DNA of 64,000 nt from assembly GCF_028389875.1 (NCBI RefSeq), contig NC_084666.1:63434422-63498421 (forward strand). Reading direction: 5' to 3'. The stretch comes from Rhea pennata. Its lineage: Eukaryota; Chordata; Aves; Rheiformes; Rheidae. A program made the translations under genes and the position numbers. The first letter of the stretch is position 1. Each line of letters starts with the position of its first letter. The notes under the pieces were generated by a model. The model worked only from the letters and a program-made list of their open reading frames with translations. It ran no database searches and had not been told where the DNA came from. This document shows positions 53,131-64,000 of this stretch, one piece after another.

Positions 53131-54600
53131 CTGCAGCATAAAGAGAGAGAGTCATCTATTAACTGTTTATTTTTCATTAATTTAAATAAATTATGAAATT
53201 TAAATTTAAATTCTCTCTCACAAGATACATATATACACATAGCTCCCACTGAGACTAGCAGAAACCCAGTTCATGTATTCAGAGGTGAAGAGAATGGTGG
53301 AAGAGTATGAAAGAAGGGAGATCTGAATTTGTGAATACAAACAGTATTTCTTCAATATTTTCTGAAGAGGTGAGATGATGATATAGTTTACAAGACTCTA
53401 GATGTTACAGATAAGCACTCACTAAATACTGATGTTTATTTCTAAGACAGCTTAATAAGCTAATTTAAGTATGACACTACAATATGAAAGAAGATAGTTC
53501 TTCAACAAAAAAAACCTGTGCATTCTGTTCTCTCATAAAAAAAAGTCTTTTTGGTTTAACTAACGTACTGGCAGAACACTTATGAAATAGTAAACCAAAA
53601 TTCAATGTCTGTAGAATGGAACATACTTCTTTCTCATGTGTACCATACTCTATATATGGCATTGAACTAAAGAAAAAAACTAAATGGAACTCCAAAATAA
53701 AATATAAAACATCAGCAAATGCTGAAAATCTTTTCTGAACAACAGAAATAGAGACAGAGAGACAAATACAGACATTGCTTTACTACCTAGGTATAAACTG
53801 AATCTTTCTAAAAATAAATCAATACGTTTGAGAGCACACTGACCAAATAGTAACAAAGCCTTGAACACGGCTAAAATAATAAACATTAAATGAAGTATTT
53901 TTGTTGTACATGTTGGTGGCCTTTATCAGAAAGGAAAATTTTCAACTTCCTAACAAACTGCATGCAAAACACTTTCTACAAGGCAGGCCTCCACAGGATG
54001 CAAATTCATTTTCAAAAAAGACATGAGCATAGTGAAGTTTCAGGCCTCCCTCATAAAGCACTAACAAAAATCCCACAGGTATTGTTCCAGTGGGAAAATG
54101 GCACATACTGGACATGGCACAAATAGATTTAAGTAACTGATCTATCAAAATGTCAAGCTGACACCACAGTTCAACTCTGCCATCTTATAGTAGTGGTTAC
54201 AATATGCCAGGACACAACACCTCACCTGTTTCAGCACCTTAGAATTGGTCAGTTTAATTTCTGTATGTTAATTATTTTCGTTAGTCTTAATAAAAGAGAT
54301 CTTTATTATAGATGTTTGAACAATCAGTATGTGTTAGAAGCTATACCTAAACACAACTCTTCAGATCCACTAATGATATACACAGAAGATATTTCTCATT
54401 ATGCAAATGATTTGATATACACAGCTGTATTATTTCCTTAGACATGTAAGTTGCATTTCAGAATCTATTTCAGGCAACAGCACTTCTGTTCTTTAGGAAC
54501 AGATCAATTAAACACTACATGCAGGTTTTCTTCAAAACTGAAGGTTAGCACTGTTAATAATCACACATAGCCAATCTGAAAAGGTTATTTATATCCTTAC

Positions 54601-54713
54601 TTGTCTAAGTTTTCCAGCAATGACTGGCAGACTATTGTCAAATATCCAGCTTCCACTGCATTATGAGACACATCTAAAACAAATAAATACACTGCAGGCT
54701 GAGGAGGACGAAG
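54601..54713 (-). CDS. SEC24B: SEC24B coding exon, trunk domain start
   Basis: It reads LRPPQPAVYLFVLDVSHNAV, then EAGYLTIVCQSLLENLD. This is the start of the vWA-like trunk domain, with VYLFVLDVS as its first hydrophobic strand. SEC23 docks on the trunk. The donor is GTAAGG after two bases of a Lys codon. Confidence 0.97.
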
Positions 54714-55685
54714 CTACAAAGTAAAACAAATAGATAATTAGATTCAAAAAAAAATCATACTTCAAGAAATGTTAAAAAATGATTAGTCCTTAGAAAGGGA
54801 AGGGGAAAAGAGGGAATAATTAGAAAAATGCAAGGCATACAATTTTATTGCATAAAGTATCTTACAGGAATCTAACACAGTCACATGGACAGATTCAACC
54901 ACAATTCCCAGTGGTTAATAAATCCCATTTGCAATAAGCATACAGTGTTACACCTCTGAGCAGAAAATGGACCTGCTTGAGTCTCCTTCCATAAGTCAAT
55001 TCAAAAACAAGATATTGATGCCAGACATGGAACATACTCTTCAGAACAGCACTGTTCACTCAGAACATGGACAATGTGATCCATTAATCTGTGTTAAAGC
55101 AGTTCACATGCTTCCTTTTCTCCACTATATACTCTAATTTTTCATATTGCCAAATACTTTAGCCATAGTGCTTCAATTCTAAAAATAAAATTCTTTCTTG
55201 CTCCTGTTAACAAGGTCATTGTGAACATGGCCTTTTTCCAGTACTTGTTTCTTTATCCTTCTCACATACAAGACTACCATCGTAACAGTTGTAGTTCGAC
55301 TCCTATTTAGTCACTATGACAGATATGATCCTAACTAGAGATTTAAACCCAACTTAATTCCCTCATTATTCTGCTACTCATCTTTCACAACCTCTGTGAG
55401 AATGAAGGAGAAACCAGAAACCACATTGCATCAGATCCAGGGCATATTACACAATGCTAAATTACACTGAGCAACTGCACAAATTGCAACTGCACTTCAC
55501 TGACAAGTCTTTGAATATATACATTTGCTAAAACTCAAAACAAATATGAAATCCAATGACTCTGGTATTATAGGACCTTCGCAGAAAATTTATACACTAC
55601 AGGGCAGCAATGCGCAATATTAATTTAAAAAAACATTTATATTAACATGGAATGGTTGTGAAAGTTCCTATGAAATCATTTTTAC

Positions 55686-55795
55686 CATATAGTCTGAGGA
55701 AGCAATGAATTCCACCGTAGAATTTTGGACCTCTGGCCGCTTATGAGGCTCTCCATAAGATCGTGTCAGAGGATTATACATAAATTCTTCAGGAA
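55686..55795 (-). CDS. SEC24B: SEC24B coding exon, zinc finger to trunk link
   Basis: It reads VPEEFMYNPLTRSYGEPHKR followed by PEVQNSTVEFIASSDYM. This highly conserved stretch connects the zinc finger to the trunk domain. The first Val codon is split with the previous exon. The exon ends exactly on ATG before a GTAAAA donor. Confidence 0.97.
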
Positions 55796-56427
55796 CTAAA
55801 AAACAAGCATGTTTCCAATATTTATAGATTTAACTCCAATAAAAACCATTACAGCAACTACAAGCAAGCTAAAGGAAATTATTTCAATCACCATTAACAA
55901 ACTCACACTAAGAATATGTAAAATCAAGGAACATTTCAGGTATCCCAAGCAACATCAAAGTAAAGTAACTGGAAACAAAAGAAGTTTCATTTTAAACAGT
56001 GATATAACATAACCTTGAAAACAGCAATGCAAATAGAGCATTCTACACGAAGTTCAACACAATCTGGATTCTTTATCATAACCTTTGGCCTGGACTGCAG
56101 ACAGTATTAACTGTTGTCATATTTTCGTTTATCTATTACAAAAGCAGTCAATGGAGCAAGTTGTTTTCATTACACAAGTCATCAGGACAATCTGATCACA
56201 TCATCTCAGTCTCACAGAAAGTTGCAAAATGACCTTTTGCTTCAGATATCTCCTTCAAAACCCTTCAGATTTGCACAGCATCTTTGACTTATGGTCTCGA
56301 GTTTTTTTTAAACCATCTTAAGACAGACTGCTGTCATTTTAGTTCACTTAGAGTATCTCACAGACTGATATGAAACAAATACTTGGAAAAAATTATATAA
56401 ATGCAAGAATCTTCTTATAAAACTTAC

Positions 56428-56554
56428 CATCATTAACTCTATAGCACAGATTGCATTTCCACCTCCTTTGATCAATGAAAGAAACAAATGGGTTGATATA
56501 TGTCCTGCAGGATCTGCATCTCACTATTGTGCTTGATGTTATTACTGGTAATTG
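56428..56554 (-). CDS. SEC24B: SEC24B coding exon, zinc finger
   Basis: It reads QLPVITSSTIVRCRSCRTYI, then NPFVSFIDQRRWKCNLCYRV. The two CxxC pairs, CRSC and CNLC, are the zinc ligands of the SEC24 zinc-finger domain, and both are intact. The acceptor is TCTTAG and the donor GTAAGT. A tRNA-Ile-headed SINE lies in the intron just upstream. Confidence 0.97.
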
Positions 56555-56741
56555 CTAAGAAGAAAATAATGGAAAGCTGTGACAGAATTACTCAATATAT
56601 TTTATAGAGAGCATCTGGGCTTCTTAAGCCCAGATATGCTATCTTCTTTATATACTTAGCTCATTTTCATACAGAGTAATAGAGCCCATTAAAAAAAGCT
56701 TCCTGTATAAAATTGGAAGAAATAATATTTAGCATTTTTTG

Positions 56742-56875
56742 TCATAGAATGGTAAGGTTGGAAGGGACCTCTGGAGATCATCTAGTCCAACCCTCAGCAC
56801 AGCCCATACAGGGACTGAACCTGCAACTTTGGCATTAGCGACACCACGCTCTAACCACCTGTGCTAAATCTGATC
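56742..56875 (-). mobile_element. SINE with tRNA-Ile head and CR1 tail
   Basis: On the minus strand the head reads TTAGCACAGGTGGTTAGAGC, then GTGGTG...CTAATGCCAA, then GGTTCAGTCCCTGTATGGGC. These match box A, the anticodon arm and box B of tRNA-Ile(AAU), with a small disturbance in the anticodon arm and one change in box B. The first acceptor bases are not recognisable. It continues into the CR1 3' tail (GGTTGGACTAGATGATCTCC...) and ends in ATTCTATGA at 56742. It resembles the passerine family named TguSINE1, as I remember it. It sits in a SEC24B intron, same strand as the gene. Confidence 0.9.
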
Positions 56876-57547
56876 TCACTAATGAAAGATACAAAAGATT
56901 TTTAATGAAATTATTTTAAGAACATTTACACAAACAATGTAATACATTATCTGTACTAAAAGGAAGCTGAGCAAGGTAAGTACATGGACATAAATTATAC
57001 ATAAATTATAAAATAACACGGCTACTTAAGTAGAGGAAATCATGCAAGATAGGACAAATTTGGGTGACTAAAGATGCTTTACAGCAAACCTTATACATCA
57101 AAGAACATACTGTAAAGAAAAAAGTCATACCAGATATTTGTATTTATCTAGAAAGATGAATAATTAAATTATATAGAGATGAGCTGCTTAACAGTTATGA
57201 ACATAGCTTCAACCTTTTATTGTGCTTAACTTCTACCAATAGCATTTATCATCCTGGTAATACGTTCATATTAGTACTCCTTTCAAAAAAGGAATCTAAA
57301 TCGCCATTACTTGTCATTCAAACAAGTAATAAGGAAAAAGTTTTGAAGGACTTGTCCAAAAGTTTTCCCTTATGGATTCCAAGGAAGTAACAATTACATT
57401 TTTTTTCCTTCTCTCCCCTCTTGATCTCCAAGCAACTTCTTGCTACTTAATAGTTAAGTTTTGGACTTTATTTCATGATTACTTTATTGTGTCTAAATCA
57501 AAATAGGACAAATACATGTATTTAACATATATATTAAGTTACTTTAC

Positions 57548-57650
57548 CGTTAAGTCTCTAAAGGGATGTAGCAACAAACCCAAAGGAAGCTTAGCTTTGT
57601 TTAACAGAGCCTGCGTCTGTGGAATATTTGTCAATGTGCATCGAAATGAG
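57548..57650 (-). CDS. SEC24B: SEC24B coding exon, start of beta-barrel
   Basis: It reads SFRCTLTNIPQTQALLNKAK and then LPLGLLLHPFRDLT. This segment leads into the first beta-barrel strands next to the zinc finger. The first base completes the Asp codon split with the previous exon, giving CSPDSF. The donor is GTAAAG. Confidence 0.96.
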
Positions 57651-57796
57651 CTGAAAGAAAAAAACATTATATTACAAATGATATTTCAAAATACGTTAAG
57701 AACTGTGTTAACACCTGCTTTTAAGGAATTTTGAAATTTAAGAAATTCTAGGTTTTACAAAACTGACATTTAAAATGAACAGAAACCATTTAAGTT

Positions 57797-57815
57797 AAAA
57801 AAAAAAAAAAAAAAA
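57797..57815. repeat. Poly(A) tract, 19 bases
   Basis: An uninterrupted A run in a SEC24B intron, about 150 bases from the adjacent exon. Confidence 0.9.
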
Positions 57816-57982
57816 CAAGAAATAAAAGAAAAAAATCTCCTGAAGAATGCAGGAATCTACCCTCTCCCCCAAATTAATCATATCATGATTTACAGTCAGG
57901 CATCAGTTTACACTTTTAATGGTTTAAATAATTATCAGCCACAGAAAAATATAACATGCTGACACAGACACAATACACTTAC

Positions 57983-58167
57983 TCTGGACTGCAGTTTAAT
58001 TTCCTAAGATCAGAGTTCAAGTTAGGCACAGGCGCTGGAACTGAAGAAACAGGCAAAATATTCCTATCTTGTGTAAGGTTTACTGGTCTCAAACCTTCTG
58101 GCTGCTGAGAATGCTGCAGACTTAATCCTCCTAAGGAAGAGGACAGCTGGTTCACACCTGTATATTG
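57983..58167 (-). CDS. SEC24B: SEC24B coding exon, linker into conserved core
   Basis: It encodes QYTGVNQLSSSLGGLSLQ, then RPVNLTQDRNILP, then APVPNLNSDLRKLNCSP. The last part is the start of the strongly conserved SEC24 core. The exon follows a TTTGCAG acceptor and ends at GTAAGT with two bases of a split Asp codon. Confidence 0.96.
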
Positions 58168-59669
58168 CTGCAAAAATAAGAGTATTGCAAATAGGTAAAC
58201 ACATTTAAAAATGTAATCTTAAATCTTCTTGTAATCCTAATTTTTACAAACACCTATTTACAAAAGATACAGGTAGTTCATAACAGACCTATAGAAATGA
58301 GGAAAGAGTTGGATGGCAGCAATTTTAAAGTGTGATAATCCTTGCAAATACATTTCATTAGACAAAATTCAGACTCTGTATACAAATAAACATCAGAAGT
58401 CATGTGCGATCCTTATGTTCAAGTCCTCCAAGTGTAAGAATACAAAAAAGTTACTAGAAAACAAACAAACAAAAAAACCCCCCCAAATCTGTGTGCCCCT
58501 GGAAAGAGTGTAGCCTAACCCACCCTTTAGGAAGTTGGACACTGCAGGCAGATTCCCCCTTCTCTTCGCCTCTCTTCAGCAAAAGGCAAACCCTATCATA
58601 AGCTTTGCCAGTTTTATGAAAGAATGTTTCAAAGAAGTAAATATAAAAGCTCTCTCAATTTATAACCTGAAAGTTAGGTTAGGCCTTCAGTTCTCAGTTT
58701 AAAACAATTTTGGTTTCATTACACACCTGAATTCACATTCACCTGAATTCAACAAACTATGTTATCATAATGAAGATGAATAACCCAGCTTTAAAGAGAT
58801 CATGGACTATGCTATAAATTTACCAGATTAACACTTGCAGTACTCTAGATACTTGGTATACTTTGTCCCTGAATATATCAAAAAAGCAGCTATGTTGAAC
58901 ACATTTATTTCTTTTGGCTCAAAGAAATATTTTCTGCATTTCTTCTATGTCATATTTTGCATTACTCTGTAACGTAATTTAAGTATTCTACTCTGGGTAT
59001 TACATGTTGACTTATGGTACTACACTCAGGCCAATAAGAAATTCTGATCACCTTCAGCTGTAGTTTTTAGACATTTGCAGCTGACCCTTATTTCCGAAAA
59101 GAGGCGTTGCAAATCAGGTCTGGTTTTCTACATCTCTGTATACACACACTTTCCTGCATTGCCTCAGCTTTTGTACTTCCCCACTGCACTCACATGCATC
59201 ATCAGAGCCAGGTGACCGTCCACAACTCTTTGGGTGTTTGGTGTAGTCATTACTAGAAGTACAGGTGGCCTGCTCCACCAGACAGTCAGCACAGGTGCTG
59301 CACAGCTCTTTCATCTGCACTCTGTACAATGCCTTAGTCATAATACAGTTTACTGCTTGAGATCATAGCCCATGGTATTGCTCCTAATCAAATACTGATT
59401 TTCTGACCAAGCACTTGATTATGCTTCTTCATGGTTTCCATCATTAAAGTGTAGATCTTTAAAACAATATACCTTAAAACTGTTGCTCCAAATAAGAACT
59501 GGTTAGGCAAATTTGCTGTTTGCAGATACACTTAAAATTTTCATTCAAGAAGCCTTCTAATTAAAAGTCTAGGAGAACATCCAGACATATGATATCAATA
59601 TTACATCAACACTTATTAGTTCCAGAATTATTTTAAGAAAATATATAGAAAAACAAGTATAATACAAAC

Positions 59670-59851
59670 CTGTGGATAGTGCTGAAGTCCAGGATGGTGG
59701 CCTGAATTACTGGGCTGTACAGGATCAGGTGATGTTGCATTTTGGTAACCAGGCTGCAGTGCTGGATATCCATAACCAAAGGGCTTAGATGTTTTTGATG
59801 TCTGGGGAACTGAAGGAGCAGGAACTGGGCTGCTGGTCACAGAGCGTGTCT
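59670..59851 (-). CDS. SEC24B: SEC24B coding exon, Pro/Gly/Tyr-rich linker
   Basis: The peptide begins TRSVTSSPVPAPSVPQTSK, continues through KPFGYGYPALQPGYQNAT and ends GLQHYPQ at a GTTTGT donor. The block around FGYGYP-LQPGYQNAT identifies SEC24B. The flanking Pro/Ser stretches differ from what I recall of the human protein, as expected for a disordered linker. Confidence 0.95.
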
Positions 59852-61499
59852 CTGGAAAGACAAAAATCCCACAAGCACTGGATATAGTTACTATTTCTGT
59901 TGTAGTTTAAATGGAAGCTCACAAAGCCTTAACAAACAAACAATACTTTCAATCTGTAATTTCTTGCATTATCAATTTATTTGCATTGACCAAATAAATA
60001 ATTGGAAGCCATTCACAAGACTGATTAGTGCAACTAATGTTGTTAATGGGGTTTACATCAGAAGATGATTATAGATTTGCTTATCTTTTCCTATAAACTT
60101 AAAAAAGCCACTTTATAAAAAAATAAAAAGACAAGTTTTTCACTCAAAGAAATAGAAAGCAAAAAAATCTCTACAACTATATTTTACCCCAGGATTTGAC
60201 CTTGATATAAACCACAAAAATAAAGCCCATTTATGCCTGGTCTCTTCCCAAGCCACTTAGTTTTAAAACATAAGTGATCATACTATTCTCTAAGTGTAGA
60301 TATATAGCTTTTCTTAAAGTAATTCAAATCCTTTCTGTACATTCTACAGCACAGTCCAGTCACACTATTTCAAAAGGTTCAACTGAAAGTAACATATAGA
60401 TCTCAACTTACAGAACACATTAACAACTGTGAAGAGATGAAAGCACTTCATTAGAATTTAATGCCTACAAGCAGGACCTAAGTTTCCGAAGAATTTAAGC
60501 TTGGTAAAATTCACTCACTGGGAGAAGTGCCAGGAGAACCACTTAAAACCCCCAACCTCTTAAGAAACTAGTTTTGGCCTGTGCAGTCAGAAAATCAACA
60601 GGCCAAAGAAATGTAAACCTGATCCTTTTATTCTTTAAGAAAAGCAGAAAGAACATAGTATTTTTAGAATATACCTTCAGCAATGGATACTTATTACCTG
60701 AGAAATCAGAATCCATAATCCTGCAGCCATATCTCTTCTGCCTTTACTGCAAGTTGGACCTTATGTGGACGGCTATATCAGCTTTCTACTTCATGGGTAT
60801 TTTGCTTTATGTAAGAGGCCTCCAAAGTATTTAGGCGAACTATTGTGACATTCTGAGATACCAGAGCAATGCAAAAGAGCCAGAAGGCGAACCCCAGAAG
60901 TTAATCCAATTATTTTTGAAAATACTGGCTAACACTTACAGTAAACAACATATTTCCTAACTACTCTCAGTACGACCGCTCTATGTATTTCAAGATTGAG
61001 GCAGTCTTTGAGTAAGATAATTTGTCTCTAGAAATATCAGGAATGTTAGTTTTGTTCAAAAGTAAGCAGCCATATTTTTCACATTTTCTTTAAACATGGA
61101 TAGCCAGAAGAAAACAATCTGATCCAAGGGTCTCTGTGAACTGAAATCTTTGGTCTCTCAAAACTTCACTGGTGCATATCAATTATCATCAGCAACACAA
61201 TCAGACATACAGCATAACCTAGAGGAAGCTATCCTGTTTTGCAAGGAGCATGCCTCCATTACTACCCTCAATATTACAATGGAAAGCATGACTTAGGAGA
61301 CAGTAAAGTTGTATTAAGTGATTACTCCAATTCCTGTGTTAAAATGATGATTTTTTAAGAGAGCAGATTCATAGGTATTTCCTTTTGCCTGCTTGTTAAT
61401 TAACAACAAACAATATCAGACAGCGAAAACACTCCTATAAACAGTAAACATTCAGGTCTTAAACAATTCAGAATTAACAGACAACAACAAATGGCTCAC

Positions 61500-61580
61500 C
61501 TGGATAGCCACCTCCTTCCAGGGCATCATAATTGTTCAGAACAGGAGAGGCACTGCTAGTAGTAGAGGAACTATCAATTG
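61500..61580 (-). CDS. SEC24B: SEC24B coding exon (first in window), Ser-rich linker
   Basis: The exon reads IDSSSTTSSASPVLNNYDAL then EGGGYP. The family has an acidic and then serine-rich linker at this point. The acceptor ends in CTAG, the donor is GTGAGC, and both ends split a codon. The first two bases complete a codon begun in an upstream exon outside the window. This is the N-terminal disordered part, ahead of the folded coat core. Confidence 0.9.
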
Positions 61581-64000
61581 CTAGGAAGGAAAAAAGAAAA
61601 AAGTGCTTCTGAAATAGTAAATTTTTTGAGGAATAAAAGGCTGAGGATTTTTTCTAAAAACCTTCATAAGCAGTTCTCAAGGAAGATCTCAGAAAAAAAG
61701 ACCACTTCAGCTGTAAGACCAGAAAGCTATTACCACAGCAAAAATGAGGGGGAAAAAGAAATCAGCAATTTACATGGCATTTCAAAACAAAACAGAAATA
61801 GCAAAGACAGAACAAAAGGAAAAGGACAAAAAACAATGATAAAAGAGCTATTTCTTGAAACCACTAACATTTTACTATTAAATTACAAACTCTTTCTAGA
61901 CTAGGTAAGATGAAGTAGCCTACAACATTTTTAAAATATTCTCTCTCATGATTTCCTTCAGAACTTTGAAAAACAAAACAGACTCCCATTGTCTTCAGAC
62001 TGAGCTCGGCACAAGGCAGAAATGCTGCAAAGGGTATATTATGTACTGACATGTATTGCTTTTCCTTCCTTTCCATGGTATTGTAATTAAGACCTTAATT
62101 CAGTTTTGATATAAAGTTTCTACTTCCACTGAACATTGACAAGAGCTCTCAATCTCACTCAGAATAAACCAAATTCTAGTGCAGTCAAAAGTAACAACTA
62201 TGTAGGTATTGAGAACCTTTTTCCGTACTGAATAGACTGGTAATGTTTAATTCTTGCCTTAATTTTGTGACTAAGCCTATATGTAAATATAAAACATGAT
62301 GAACAAATATATGTTTAAAAACATTTCTACTAGTGCCTTTTTATGTACATTTACAAAGAAAAATGGCCAAGGAGGAAAACAGATTGAATGGTTTTGCTCC
62401 TTAAAATGCTACAAGCCACAAAGTACAACACAAATTAAATAGTGAATATAAGTAGTCAAAAAAAGATTGTATGTAATTTTTGTGGTGTGAAAGGCAGAAG
62501 AGAAGCAAAAGCGGTTCACTGATACTGCTTTGCTCAGAAGGATTGACCAAGACTCTCATTCCTTTGTGAAGCCAGAACTATTTCCAGGGAAAATTTCAGT
62601 GGTCAGATGAGAGGTTCCTACATATGGGAAACACATTGTTCCTGAAATCTGGGAAACATCATTAATACCATGGCAACATTATGACTGTATAGATCACTTT
62701 TGAGCATGTTGCCTTTAAAACATTCAACTAAGAAACAGAAAAACTACCCCTAAGAAATAAGGCAAAGAACTAGTTGTCTGTCCTGCACAGTGACAATAGC
62801 TTCAAACTCTAAGCTTGCTGTATGTGGCAGCAAAACTTCAGATTCTTATTCAATAAAAACACAAAAACTTCCACAAAGTTGAACAAGAATCGTCTTAAGC
62901 TACAGTTAAGCTACAACAGATGTCAGAATTTAATTTAAGTACCATACGAGAGAACATATAAAAACAAACAAAAAAGAGGGGGGGAAAAAAAAAGAGGAAA
63001 CGCTAGAGAGCTTCTTAAACAGGTAATTACAGTACTTATAACATGCTTTTAAGATTAAATAGAATTATTTAAGTCAATGTAATTTTTGCCTCTACGTATT
63101 TGTCAAAACCTCTTTGTAACACAGTTAATATGACATCTAAACTGGCAAAAGTGATACAAACTTTGAGAAGCTACACAGATACAAACAAGCAGATGTCCAA
63201 CCTGTATTTTTCAAAAAAAACCCACTAGCATAGCCTGAGCTAGAAACATGTTAGGATTTATTTTAACCCCTAGTGACAAATGGCATAAAACAGGAAGTTT
63301 ATTAGTCATGTAGCTTATGTATTGAATCTGGATACCCTTTCACTCTTTTGTATAAGATAAAAGTAAGTAAGATGATAGCTCAAAGAATATAGGCTTTAGC
63401 AGAAGTAGAGAACTTTACAGATAAAGATGTAAGGAGTATGGAAACTTATCTCTGTTTCTAGTAGGCTTAGAAAAAGTAATGAGACAAAGGGTTTTGGTTA
63501 ATAAAGAATTCTAACATATTATTTGACAGAAACATTGGGACAGGTTTACAGGTTTTTTGTCTATGGGAAAATCTGCAGGAAGCTCTACAGTAAGAACTGC
63601 TCTCTTGGCTATTTTAGCCTGGCTATGCTTTAGAAAGCAAGCTACAAAGGGTTCAAACAGCAGCTGCATCACAACCCAAACAAAATCTTAAATTCCAAAG
63701 CAGGACAGTTTCCTGGCTAGTAGAGCCTAATTAGACCTATGGCATTACCCAGCATCAGCATTAGGGGGGGGGAAAAAAATATATGTATGTATGTATGTAT
63801 ATTTTATATAGACTTAGGAATTAGGAAGTGCTATTTGAAAGCTGCTGTGTATGATTTAACCCTAGTTTTAAACTTATTGAAAGATTCAATATGCTATCAT
63901 AGCAAGGGTAAGAAAATGAAGACACTGAAGTAATGATCTGCAACAGCAAGAATTAAAGAGGCTACAATAAGCATCCTAATACTTGACCTTCATCACGATG
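61581..64000 (-). other. SEC24B: SEC24B upstream intron, running off the window
   Basis: No exon for the acidic DDEEEE-type segment that should precede the first exon in view was found here on the minus strand, so the upstream exons lie beyond 64000. The stretch is AT-rich with a G run and TATG microsatellite near its right end. Confidence 0.75.
63764..63800. repeat. G run followed by (TATG)n microsatellite
   Basis: Nine G at 63764-63772, a short A run, and then about four TATG units. Confidence 0.9.

Larger units (their letters stand above)
39320..61499 (-). other. SEC24B: SEC24B introns between the listed exons
   Basis: Nineteen introns separate the 20 exons, ranging from about 320 bases to about 2 kb. 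All begin GT and end AG. Apart from the CR1 fragment at 46619, the SINE at 56742, homopolymers at 41826, 43790 and 57797, and a cysteine-rich open frame at 59114, they hold AT-rich sequence in which I see nothing recognisable. Confidence 0.8.
39205..61580 (-). other. SEC24B: SEC24B gene, 3' portion (20 coding exons)
   Basis: SEC24B is a COPII inner-coat subunit. It pairs with SEC23 on ER exit sites and binds sorting signals of cargo proteins and SNAREs. Twenty exons can be read on the minus strand. Each is bounded by AG and GT, and the codon phases agree at every junction, giving about 859 codons to a TGA stop. In order they encode a Ser/Pro/Gly/Tyr-rich linker, the start of the beta-barrel, a CxxC...CxxC zinc finger, the trunk domain, more beta-barrel, the helical domain and the gelsolin-like domain. 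The linker peptides KPFGYGYPALQPGYQNAT and GVNQLSSSLGGLSLQ match SEC24B rather than SEC24A, C or D as I remember them. Human SEC24B is about 1268 residues, so roughly the first 400 are missing because the upstream exons lie beyond position 64000. No frameshift or stop interrupts the frame, so the gene looks functional. Confidence 0.97.

Noticed and set aside
56800..56873. A functional tRNA-Ile gene
   Set aside because: The anticodon arm is disturbed, the acceptor start is missing, and it continues into the CR1 tail.
61393..61406. 14-base perfect palindrome TTGTTAATTAACAA resembling a homeodomain-type site
   Set aside because: Short AT-rich palindromes are expected by chance, it lacks the three central bases of the HNF1 consensus, and nothing around it supports a regulatory role.
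1..64000. CRISPR arrays, operons or bacterial-type defence or mobile systems
   Set aside because: The split genes, LINE and SINE repeats and base composition are those of a bird chromosome. No regularly spaced repeats or compact gene clusters are present.

Overview
The window is vertebrate nuclear DNA, AT-rich with large introns, and almost certainly from a bird. The evidence is a CR1 LINE fragment, two short retroposons that pair a tRNA-derived head with a CR1 3' tail, and bird-like gene order. One SINE has a tRNA-Ile head and the other a tRNA-Val head. From memory, CR1-tailed tRNA-Ile SINEs are typical of passerines and a head switch has been described in suboscines, so a passerine is my best guess. 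That taxonomic step is inference.

Layout, right to left in the direction of transcription: positions 39205-61580 on the minus strand hold the last 20 coding exons of SEC24B, a cargo-binding subunit of the COPII coat. All 20 have GT-AG splice sites and join in one open frame of about 859 codons ending in TGA at 39205-39207. The first exons, which encode the long disordered N-terminus, lie beyond the right end of the window. About 14 kb of intergenic DNA follows. A strong CpG island lies at about 24790-25640. Inside it, at 25197-25319 on the minus strand, is a 41-codon exon that begins M-L-P-R, is very rich in arginine, and ends in a perfect splice donor. By position, strand and both ends of its peptide this is the first exon of MCUB, the inhibitory paralogue of the mitochondrial calcium uniporter, which is the next gene after SEC24B in other vertebrates. 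Positions 1-25196 would then be MCUB intron 1. I found no later MCUB exon in it.

The two genes share orientation but I see no functional link. SEC24B acts in ER export and MCUB at the inner mitochondrial membrane. Most other open reading frames in the window are chance frames in AT-rich DNA.

No new multi-gene system is visible. The observations most worth checking are a 62-nt near-perfect hairpin at 35576-35637 that resembles a microRNA precursor, the two SINEs with different tRNA heads on the same CR1 tail, and a CR1 fragment truncated at its 3' as well as its 5' end.
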